This document shows, one piece after another, positions 60,501-64,000 of a DNA stretch of 64,000 nt. The number at the start of each line of letters is the position of its first letter. Positions within the stretch are counted from its first letter, which is position 1. The DNA lies in the NCBI GenBank assembly GCA_028753945.1, contig JAPNXP010000010.1, positions 5,769,042 through 5,833,041 of the forward strand, written 5' to 3'. The notes under the pieces are model-generated. The model had not been told where the DNA came from and did no database searches. It saw only the letters and a list, made by a program, of their open reading frames with translations. Position numbers and translations under genes: made by a program. The stretch is from Hexactinellida sp. DTS-2022. Lineage: Eukaryota > Porifera > Hexactinellida.

Positions 60501-61419
60501 ATCGAAAATCAAAAATTATACTAGAAATGGTGTTGTCCGATATATAGGTAATTCCAAGTATGAAATATAAGCTTTATAAAGCCATTTTTCTAGCCCTATT
60601 CTTCATGGGATTCTTTCTACTCATCTGCGGCTATTTCGGCAATACCCCCGAGCTATCAATTCTATTCCTAACGTTGGGAGTAGGACTACAAGGAATGGTC
60701 ATTTCTGGGCAAAACGCTAACAACCTAGATATAGCCCCTAGATACTCCGGTATTATTATGGGAATAACTAACATGTTTGCCACTATACCCGGTGTGTTAG
60801 GGCCACAGCTAGCTAAATCATTAGCCAAGGCGGTGAGTATTAATTATTTGTGTCTCATTATTGTGTTATAGTACTGTAGTTGTTAATGCCTTGAATATAG
60901 TGTTTTAGTTAAATAATTACAGTAGACTCTTGTTAATAGGAATACGGATAAGGGAAATATCAGTTAAGGAGTACAAGGTTTAATTAATTCCCCTAGCCTA
61001 TACAAATGCATGCAAGTGACTACGGTTAATACGAATTCCGGATAATACGAACAAATTTCGATGGTCCCCTGGTGTTCCTATTAACGAGTCTACTGTATAT
61101 ATAATATTTATAAAAGGTGCAATTTCATTTGTTGATAAAAATACCCATTTATATTAAAACTTTTAAAAAATTCCTTTTTATAAAATTAAAACTTTTCTAG
61201 CCACCCTCTACAATAGAAGTTAGGAGCAAGCCCTACATTGCGATATACCGAAAGGAATGGATAAATGTGTTCTGGGTGACAGCAGAAGTTTGCATATTTG
61301 GTATAATCGCTTACTCACTTCTGGGATCCGGGGAAATACAACCCTGGGCAAAAGATAAAACAGAAAATGATGAAAATATTGAAAGGAACAAAGATGATAT
61401 TGAAAATAATATTAATTGA
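36503..61419 (+). CDS. SLC17A5: sialin-like SLC17 anion transporter hosting five antisense genes
   Basis: Ten exons join in phase: 36503-36784, 51163-51193, 51312-51511, 53147-53234, 53574-53660, 54022-54155, 58463-58609, 60174-60303, 60594-60832, 61201-61419. The product is 518 residues. SLC17 carriers move organic anions (sialic acid, glutamate, phosphate) across lysosomal or vesicle membranes. Landmarks follow sialin in order: [14 protein letters not shown] (TM1) with an N-glycosylated loop, [95 protein letters not shown] and [12 protein letters not shown] ... GSGEIQPWA. Sialin's proton-linked histidine (PAMHAMW) is leucine here (PSMLAVW). Exon 2 is only 31 bases. Intron 1 (14.4 kb) holds the dynein gene; introns 3, 6 and 7 hold four more genes, all on the other strand. 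Substrate is inferred. Confidence 0.9.
37274..50455 (-). CDS. DNAH6: axonemal dynein heavy chain, DNAH6 type
   Basis: Exons 50455-50176, 49891-49682 and 49341-37274 join in phase to 4185 residues (human DNAH6: 4158). The last exon alone is 12,068 bases. The protein is the motor of a single-headed inner arm in motile cilia. The N-terminus [13 protein letters not shown] ... [18 protein letters not shown] is the DNAH6 pattern. After the linker come the AAA+ modules: P-loops GPAGTGKT (AAA1, about residue 1480), GPTGGGKT (AAA2, about 1760), GETGVGKS (AAA3, about 2115) and GVGGTGKQ (AAA4, about 2470). The stalk coiled coil with microtubule-binding tip spans about 2690-2985, and the C-terminal domain ends [17 protein letters not shown]. 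The in-frame ATG at 49201 is not the real start: the frame runs on upstream through conserved GREDLGFFY. The gene lies wholly inside SLC17 intron 1, antisense. A family A element ends 33 bases upstream of the ATG. Confidence 0.93.
49354..49540. mobile_element. two family F half-elements and a family L remnant in DNAH6 intron 2
   Basis: GGAAAATCTAAAATTAGAGC and GGAAAAATCTAAAATTACAG are two direct copies of one family F arm, each ending GCCGACAGCATG-like. From about 49478 CGTTATAAGCGGTTATTTCG ... TTATAACGGGAGTTCACTG is family L. The intron is only 340 bases, so it is mostly transposon sequence. Confidence 0.65.
50489..50643. mobile_element. MITE, family A, at DNAH6 gene start
   Basis: CAGTAGAACCTCGTTAGTACG ... 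GAATTTCGGTTCTACTG, 155 bases, TA on both sides. Its near edge is 33 bases upstream of the DNAH6 ATG. Confidence 0.85.
50830..50948. mobile_element. family F hairpin element
   Basis: AAAATCTAAAATTACAGCTG TGCCGACAG and CTGTCGGCACAGCTGTAATT TTAGATTTTT form nearly perfect arms around a GGAGGCACTACCAACCACC centre. SLC17 intron 1. Confidence 0.8.
50949..51045. mobile_element. AACGTTACGT-type element remnant
   Basis: ATGGTCCAAAAAGCGTGACAT, GGTGTCTAATTTCCCT and TATGTAACGTTTGAAAGG match the family at 14905-15062, left half missing. Confidence 0.6.
51572..51742. mobile_element. MITE, family B copy
   Basis: TAGTAGAGTCTCATAATAGG ... CCTATTAACGAGAGTCTACTG, in SLC17 intron 3. Confidence 0.75.
52152..52697 (-). 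CDS. ERICH2-like acidic protein
   Basis: Intronless, 181 residues, antisense within SLC17 intron 3. The central part ([43 protein letters not shown], residues about 68-112) follows the conserved core of glutamate-rich protein 2: a PLEL start, an Ala/Leu/Cys-rich helix and a P-x-x-x-x-A turn, similar to a single TPR-like pair of helices. ERICH2 is linked with sperm and cilia in vertebrates. It is flanked by acidic, Ser-rich tracts ([31 protein letters not shown]), probably disordered and phosphorylated by CK2-like kinases. No membrane helix. Family assignment rests on this one core and is tentative. A family I element ends 37 bases upstream of its ATG. Confidence 0.5.
   Translation of the reverse strand: MDTNGEEILLHEATNQTSELDNHIAEVSSDYSSSENSDDDDMTNDPQEILDKAGCTIQLSDLQLTQDGSVPLELLMECVQCLCANSLWPALILCKAISVLKPDHELADNLLKVIAELIEKNMEDSNEDNESSESDSSECSSCSESDGSSSETEDDAPSNKTVEQKKDGKHTCLACTNQLTN
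52735..52890. mobile_element. MITE, family I, at ERICH2-like gene start
   Basis: CAGTGGTGTTAGCGTAATAG ... CTATTAGGCGAACACCACTG, 156 bases, TA on both sides. Near edge 37 bases upstream of the ATG at 52697. Confidence 0.85.
52945..53060. mobile_element. AACGTTACGTAA-type element remnant
   Basis: TAGTAATACAAAATTGCCC, AAAACGTGAAATAGGG, GATGTCTAATTTTCCC and GTAACGTAACGTTTGACC match the family at 14905-15062. SLC17 intron 3. Confidence 0.65.
53707..53968. mobile_element. family E element with family F segment inside
   Basis: CAGTCAGGTCTGCTTATTGTG at the left, then a family F arm (GGCACAGCTGTAATTTTAGA), then GTTAGTGAAGTTAATAT, AAGCCCTATGGTCCCG and GTCATAATAAAAGAACCTGAC at the right. SLC17 intron 5. 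Confidence 0.75.
54184..54337. mobile_element. MITE, family L copy
   Basis: CAATGAAATCTTGCTATAACG AAGTCGG at the left and CATTATAACGGGAGTTCACTG at the right. SLC17 intron 6, between exon 6 and the 3' end of SMARCAL1. Confidence 0.65.
54479..56626 (-). CDS. SMARCAL1: SMARCAL1 annealing helicase with a PIP box
   Basis: Intronless, 715 residues, antisense in SLC17 intron 6. SMARCAL1 (HARP) rewinds RPA-coated DNA and remodels stalled forks. The N-terminus [19 protein letters not shown] is the RPA32-binding helix of the family. One HARP domain (about 70-125, [17 protein letters not shown]) is visible where human has two. The SNF2 motor is complete: DEMGLGKT (190-197), DESH box (288-291), [19 protein letters not shown] (SMARCAL1 signature), [19 protein letters not shown] and [10 protein letters not shown]. 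After the motor comes a polyglutamine run and then QRTIQEFF (662-669), a textbook PCNA-interacting motif followed by VPSPKR. SMARCAL1 is not known for this motif; its paralogue ZRANB3 has one. No NZF or HNH domain follows. A small element ends 40 bases upstream of the ATG. Confidence 0.92.
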   Translation of the reverse strand: MTSEQLKRIAENRQKALELKSKSKLSTVTISPHASPSKFNNYINNPTKHNPSSNKSPKQNWKTNKPTEPNVVVFSLKDDNHFIVETQHNKDLISVFKRSPVWSYDPKTKNWSFPISDYKSLVAQIEINCPDLKLELIPPTILTVLIEKFDDKIILEGSDIPQDLITSLLPYQVEGVKFCIARNGRTIIADEMGLGKTIQAIAVACYFQLKWPLLIMCPSSLRLSWKEQLIKWVHWLNEDSIHIPFSSGEFAEDLMSLPITILSYDLVVKLTKIKMKREVLKYAILIADESHFLKNSKSERTKAALPLLKSADHVLLLTGTPALSRPMELYPQITAVDKKFKISNFQFAKRYCDAKETLWGWDYSGASRLAELQIYLNKRIMIRRNKNEVLPCLPTKTRKTIIIKLEDSKLKELRQGISELSFIPKQDRYGCMLELFAKTAHAKAESVCSYLIRLIKDNTELENKTDFEDESEHSFQSSCSQERKSMPFKVIVFFHHKTMGAELEQVLQTNKIGFVKIVGATPPIARQSACDSFQHGDPIVALLSLKAAGTGLTLTAARTVVFAELFWNPGDLRQAEDRAHRIGQNENVEIQYLIARGTIDDRIWPLLQKKIDVLSQAGLANNTKTDCFDTNSVMSELFTSQPQPPPLQQQQQQQQQATNSQQRTIQEFFVPSPKRMRIGLSQDSQESIGSQPQSNSIENFDNVEVDDIFNGDWSD
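56667..56761. mobile_element. MITE, family P, at SMARCAL1 gene start
   Basis: CAGTAAACCTAGTACACTCG ... CAGATGTCCAAATGTTTACTG, 95 bases, TA on both sides. Near edge 40 bases upstream of the ATG at 56626. Related copy at 33076-33160. Confidence 0.75.
56762..57119. other. spacer between SMARCAL1 and phosphate carrier
   Basis: AT-rich. It ends with a (CAA)n run near 57056-57072. No gene seen. Confidence 0.5.
57120..58145 (-). CDS. SLC25A3: mitochondrial phosphate carrier
   Basis: Intronless, 341 residues, antisense in SLC17 intron 6. It imports inorganic phosphate with a proton across the inner mitochondrial membrane for ATP synthesis. The three carrier repeats each show their signature: [13 protein letters not shown] (first), [15 protein letters not shown] (second) and [15 protein letters not shown] (third). 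The last is the hallmark of phosphate carriers within SLC25. [24 protein letters not shown] and [21 protein letters not shown] are also highly characteristic. Six membrane helices are expected. An N-terminal extension of about 35 residues, basic and Ser/Thr-containing, may be a short presequence. All key residues seen are intact. Confidence 0.96.
   Translation of the reverse strand: MNSDLSKKFPIGTQLTNPLLKQRILAASPDTYSCTYGSSKFYALCGFGGILSCGLTHTAVVPLDLVKCRIQVDPVKYPGIFRGFVVTTSEGGMRALGKGWAPTLIGYSMQGLCKFGFYEVFKIFYSNLLGEENSYLWRTSLYLAASASAEFFADIALSPMEAVKVRIQTQPGWANTLREGVPKLFREEGLWGFYKGLVPLWMRQIPYTMMKFAAFERTVEFLYQYVVPKPRSECSKPEQLVVTFAAGYIAGVFCAIVSHPADTVVSKLNSDKGSTAMEAAKKLGMRGLWKGLGLRIIMIGTLTALQWFIYDSVKVYFRLPRPPPPTMPESLRRKLEAKKGK
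58632..58731. mobile_element. hAT-like MITE with poly(C) centre
   Basis: CAGGGTTTCATACAGG at the left and CCTTGTATGAAACACTG at the right are inverted repeats around GGGGGGG and an 18-base poly(C) run. SLC17 intron 7, immediately behind exon 7. Confidence 0.7.
58813..58980. mobile_element. AACGTTACGT-type element with poly(G) insertion
   Basis: ATTCAAACGTTACATAACAC, a 14-base poly(G) run, TACCAATGTGTGACAAACC, AAAGCGTGATATAAAAGGG and AAAAACACGTTTGAACTTCC. SLC17 intron 7. Confidence 0.7.
59149..59400 (-). CDS. NDUFB10: NDUFB10-like complex I subunit
   Basis: A frame of 83 residues from ATG 59400, antisense within SLC17 intron 7. NDUFB10 (PDSW) is a membrane-arm subunit of mitochondrial complex I on the intermembrane-space side, stabilised by disulphides. 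The match lies in [24 protein letters not shown] followed by [12 protein letters not shown]: an Arg-Asp-x-x-x-D helix and two cysteines with exactly eleven residues between them, next to an R-E pair, as in the animal protein. It is about half the usual length: the N-terminal half is missing or lies on an unseen upstream exon (an AG sits just before the ATG), and the usual basic C-terminal tail is short. Intron position and size could not be confirmed. Treat as probable. Confidence 0.5.
   Translation of the reverse strand: MDLTDEQKKRYAYLDQDPLENFRKQRAKDFDRAVDLKVLRMIEAKLYVCNLRETVNSARRCRKINTLYFSYYQSYRKKWGWMN
59590..59663. mobile_element. hAT-like end (reverse orientation)
   Basis: AATCCAGGTTGGGAACCACTG at the right is the reverse of the hAT-like left end at 28627. 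Left part TGTGGACCCTCCCATAGTCC corresponds to its GGACC/ATAGT interior. SLC17 intron 7. Confidence 0.55.
59680..60145. mobile_element. family A element with nested family F hairpin
   Basis: CAGTAGAACCTCGTTAGTAG at the left and GTACTAACGAGGTTCTACTG at the right, TA on both sides. Inside, 59843-59971 is a hairpin with 28- to 30-base arms (AAAATCCAAAATTGCAGCCT / AGGCTGCAATTTTGGATTTT) around two GGAGGCACTAC cores, a family F relative inserted in the family A copy. A stretch at 59701-59760 resembles a third insert. SLC17 intron 7, 28 bases before exon 8. Confidence 0.8.
60425..60556. mobile_element. family G element
   Basis: AAGTGCTTACTTTTAAATATATGGGCC-like left half and GGTGTTGTCCGATATATAGG right half with AATATAAAAACTC inside. 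It lies in SLC17 intron 8. Confidence 0.55.
60920..61095. mobile_element. MITE, family B copy
   Basis: CAGTAGACTCTTGTTAATAGG ... CCTATTAACGAGTCTACTG, TA on both sides, 176 bases. SLC17 intron 9. Confidence 0.85.
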
Positions 61420-61854
61420 CGTGTTGTTAAAAAATTCGAACTATATTTATTTACCGTATTTATTAATCTTGCATGCACTTTTTGAAATAATAAATTCGTA
61501 AATAAAAATTATTAATAATTTCTGTTTAAAAAGTTTAATACGTATACAAAGTTAGTATACTGCCCCCAAATTCCTGAATTATTAGACAATCCAATTTAGA
61601 GAATAGTTATACCTCCTTGCTCAATTAATTAAATTAATTATCAATCAACATTATATAATATTATCTCAACAAAATGTGAAATAATTGCATGGAGATAATA
61701 AGAGAGCTCGAGAAATTGATACGCACCTGTTGAAATCCTATCTCAAATGGTGCAATTAGCTCGTGAGTATAATATTACAAATAGTCCTTTCACTCATTTC
61801 ATGCATAAAAAGGATAATTTGTATAAACTAGTTTAGTTCTGCACAAACATACAA
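61420..61854. other. spacer after SLC17, no feature seen
   Basis: AT-rich sequence between SLC17 and the next plus-strand gene. AATAAA occurs shortly after the SLC17 stop (about 61487), a plausible poly(A) signal. Confidence 0.4.
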
Positions 61855-62469
61855 ATGCCATTTGAATATTCACTTTTCAACGTTTTACCGAAATGGTACT
61901 ATTATTTGGCTATATTTCTGTACCTAATATATTGGCCAATGGGAATCATGATTTCATTAATAGGCTCATACGATGTCGATTATGCGAATTACTACCAAAT
62001 TCGTTCTGGACATAACTTAACAATTAATAATATGGAAAACTGTTTCGAATATTTACAACTTGATGTACAAACGAATAATGGCATTGATTTACAATTAACC
62101 ATGAGTGATGGAATAACTTGCATTGCTGGGTATATGAGTGGATGTGTGGTAAGGGAGTTTTCCAGTGGCCCTATTACAATAATTAGCGGAAAAGGTGAAA
62201 TTGAAACTGTGACGAGATTTTCATTACTTTGCAATACAAACTTTCAAGAGACTTTCCAATTCTACACAAACGCACTTGGGATTTTCTGCAGTCTTCTAGC
62301 ATTCGTATTACTCGCAAATTGTGTGCTAATAACTGGCTTACATAATTTCCTTGTTTGTATATGCAAAGCATTTCGTAAGCCGAATCGAGAAGTGGAAAGT
62401 TTAACTGCCAGAAGAACGTTCGCCCCACCAACCTACACGAAGCAACAAGAGTATCAATCCATTCAATAA
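61855..62469 (+). CDS. two-pass membrane protein, unrecognised
   Basis: Intronless, 204 residues. A first membrane helix lies at about 18-38 (YLAIFLYLIYWPMGIMISLIG) and a second at about 140-162 (ALGIFCSLLAFVLLANCVL). Between them is a domain of roughly 100 residues with cysteines (ENCFEYL, GITCIAGYMSGCV, LLCNTNF) and one N-glycosylation site (NLT), so probably luminal or extracellular with disulphides. The C-terminal tail of about 40 residues is cytosolic, basic then Tyr/Gln-rich (PPTYTKQQEYQ contains a PPxY-like motif variant). No family recognised; topology resembles small tetraspan-related or claudin-like fragments only superficially. Confidence 0.6.
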   Translation: MPFEYSLFNVLPKWYYYLAIFLYLIYWPMGIMISLIGSYDVDYANYYQIRSGHNLTINNMENCFEYLQLDVQTNNGIDLQLTMSDGITCIAGYMSGCVVREFSSGPITIISGKGEIETVTRFSLLCNTNFQETFQFYTNALGIFCSLLAFVLLANCVLITGLHNFLVCICKAFRKPNREVESLTARRTFAPPTYTKQQEYQSIQ

Positions 62470-62945
62470 ATGAAGATATGCATACTCATTAGTATAGTCC
62501 CCTATTCGTGTGTGTGTTAACTTAGAACATAAATATTTGTATAATCTGTATACTACGTATTTTTTTTCTGTATATTTTCGTATTATTTTTATAAATTAAA
62601 TGGTGTGTTTTGAATATAAATTAAAAACAACAATATATAAATGTAGAAATTTAATTTTTAATAAAATTGGCCAACACCATGTACGTATAATATAAATTTC
62701 AGGCAATGGCAAAGTCATTTAAATAAATAGAAATTTCACCTTTGTGAAGTCGGGTTTCCCATTGAAAATGTGTTGGCCAATAAAAAGTAAGGCCATAAAT
62801 AAATAGGTGAGAATAAACCCAATTATAAATGTGAAAAATATTTTACTGAAATTGCTGTGAATTGGATTTTACCAAACAAACTGAATAATTATTTGTATAC
62901 AAACTATAAATATATTCTTTTGACTATGAAACACAATGGATCTAG

Positions 62946-62987
<42 letters not shown>

Positions 62988-62994
62988 CCAACAA
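62470..62994. other. convergent 3' spacer with family G element and (CAA)n
   Basis: A family G copy at about 62664-62788 (AATTGGCCAACACCATGTAC ... AAATGTGTTGGCCAATAAAA). A (CAA)n microsatellite of about 14 units occupies 62948-62990 and stops directly at the PDCL3 stop codon. No gene seen. Confidence 0.65.
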
Positions 62995-63311
62995 CTAATC
63001 ATCATCATCGGATAATTCAGCTAAGGCTATCTTCATGACGTCTCTAATTTCCCTTTTTTTCCTAGGATCTGATTCCAGCTCTGATTTAAAAGCTCCTTTC
63101 TCAGATAACATCCATTCCAGATCTGAAATTATAAATAGTATTTATAATTTTAAATATCAAGAAGGAATTATAATAGAAAATGTTATCAATATTTAAAATT
63201 TTTAGAATTTGTTTTGCTTGTTTTTTATTAGTTAGTTAGTTAGTTTATTTGTTTGTTTGTGTTTGTATGTTTGTTTGTTTGTTTGTTTGTTTGTTAGTTT
63301 GTTTGTTTTTT

Positions 63312-63347
<36 letters not shown>

Positions 63348-63640
63348 TTTGTTTGTTTGTTTGTTTGTTTGTTTGTTTGTGTATTTATACCTTGTATTCT
63401 AAGATTCATTCCATCAAACGTGTGCGGACCAATCAACTGTGCCTTGAGGTCTCCCTCTAGGTATATAAATAGAGTAGGCAGGTTCTTGTCCGGATAGTTC
63501 TGTATACAATCAGTTGAAATAGAACGGATGAACTTAGTGTGCTGGAATTTAACTGCCAATTCTCCCAAATGTTTGTTTATCAAGTTACACAATGGGATAG
63601 TACAAGAGTTAAGGAAAACAAACAATAACAATAATAAAAC
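62995..63640 (-). CDS. PDCL3: phosducin-like protein 3, 3' part
   Basis: Two exons are visible: the last, 63122-62995 (TAG), and one ending at 63391, joined in phase (CAAG|ATCTGG). PDCL3 is a thioredoxin-fold co-chaperone of the CCT chaperonin in the folding of actin and tubulin. The visible protein runs [74 protein letters not shown] and the acidic ending ELSDDDD, all typical. The upstream boundary of the 63391 exon is unclear: the frame is open up to about 63660, where the sequence enters a family E element whose AAGCAG could serve as acceptor. The 5' exons lie outside the window. The intron is filled by a GTTT/GTTA microsatellite. Confidence 0.88.
63228..63380. repeat. (GTTT)n/(GTTA)n microsatellite
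   Basis: Alternating blocks of GTTT and GTTA tetranucleotides fill most of the last PDCL3 intron and reach to ten bases from the exon donor. Confidence 0.9.
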
Positions 63641-63646
63641 AATATA

Positions 63647-63815
63647 ATTAGGTCTGCTTATTGTGAACAATTATTCGTCTGCTTTATAATAAAACTTAGT
63701 ATTATGAACAAGCCCTATGGTCCAAATTTAAAAACTTACATAGGGTTTGTATTACGTTGAGTTCGCATATTATGAAGTCTCTCTATTATGAACACAATTT
63801 TTGGTTTAATAAAAG
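63647..63815. mobile_element. MITE, family E copy
   Basis: AGGTCTGCTTATTGTGAACA ... AACAAGCCCTATGGTCC ... AAGTCTCTCTATTATGAACA. It abuts the partial PDCL3 exon. Confidence 0.7.
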
Positions 63816-63899
63816 AAATATTTTCTGTTGGGATTAATTTTAAAACCTAAAACCTGGAAATAAATTGCGAATTCGTCATTGTAGAATCAGGTACATGTA

Positions 63900-64000
63900 C
63901 AGTCGAAACCGGGTTTTTCTAACTAATCGGTTTTTTCTAACTAACTATTTATTCTAAATGTGTAAGAAATTCCAACTTAGTTTTATTTTCAATCGGTTTA
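63900..64000. mobile_element. MITE, family K, cut by window end
   Basis: CAGTCGAAACCGGGTTTTTC, TCTAACTAACTATTTATTC and AAATGTGTAAGAAATTCC repeat the first half of the element at 3957-4128. The right end lies beyond the window. Confidence 0.7.

Noticed and set aside
1-64000. Bacterial contamination or horizontally acquired operon
   Set aside because: Genes are spliced, animal-type and embedded in eukaryotic repeats; no ribosome-binding sites or operon spacing.
1-64000. tRNA, rRNA or other structured RNA genes
   Set aside because: I found no cloverleaf-like sequence with A and B boxes and no rRNA signature by reading; a covariance-model scan would be decisive.

Overview
The window looks like a compact, strongly AT-rich metazoan nuclear contig. 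Genes carry GT-AG introns. The gene set is animal: an ORAI channel, a TACC-type coiled-coil protein, a class-A bHLH factor, a KCC cotransporter, a sialin-like SLC17 carrier and an axonemal dynein heavy chain. No bacterial gene layout is visible. The mix, including an NHL-propeller protein without RING or B-box and a very repeat-rich but gene-dense layout, would suit a sponge, perhaps a glass sponge. That placement is inference from gene style only.

Layout, left to right. 1-5 kb: repeats around a multi-exon coiled-coil gene (minus). 5.1-10.5 kb: ankyrin-repeat protein (+), ORAI (+), ALDH8A1-like dehydrogenase (-). 11-16 kb: TACC-domain gene (four exons), SRPRB, and a small coiled-coil protein, all minus. 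16.9-21.2 kb: bHLH factor (+), NHL-propeller protein (-), degenerate beta-lactamase-like membrane protein (-). 21.8-26.5 kb: seven-exon Mieap/SPATA18-like gene (-). 26.9-35.2 kb: eleven-exon K-Cl cotransporter (-). 36.5-61.4 kb: one ten-exon sialin-like SLC17 gene (+) whose introns hold five antisense genes: DNAH6-type dynein heavy chain, an ERICH2-like protein, SMARCAL1, the mitochondrial phosphate carrier, and an NDUFB10-like subunit. 61.8-64 kb: a two-pass membrane protein (+) and the 3' part of PDCL3 (-). I reconstructed the spliced genes by joining exons whose GT-AG sites and reading phases agree; the joined KCC, SLC17, DNAH6, TACC and Mieap products are 1129, 518, 4185, 309 and 703 residues.

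Between and inside the genes lie roughly 45 short non-autonomous DNA elements in more than a dozen families. Most have ends of the CAGT...ACTG type flanked by TA (pogo/Tigger-like); a few are hAT-like. I see no transposase gene. The most striking patterns are: (i) six unrelated minus-strand genes each have such an element ending 33-42 nt upstream of the start codon, each from a different family; (ii) the SLC17 gene acts as host to a nest of antisense genes; (iii) a 44-bp unit carrying the splice acceptor and first codons of KCC exon 8 is amplified seven times; (iv) SMARCAL1 carries a PCNA-binding motif of the type known from its paralogue ZRANB3. The genes do not form one pathway: they cover cilia (dynein, perhaps ERICH2-like), ion and solute transport (ORAI, KCC, SLC17, phosphate carrier), mitochondrial quality and respiration (Mieap-like, NDUFB10-like), secretion (SRPRB) and DNA repair (SMARCAL1).
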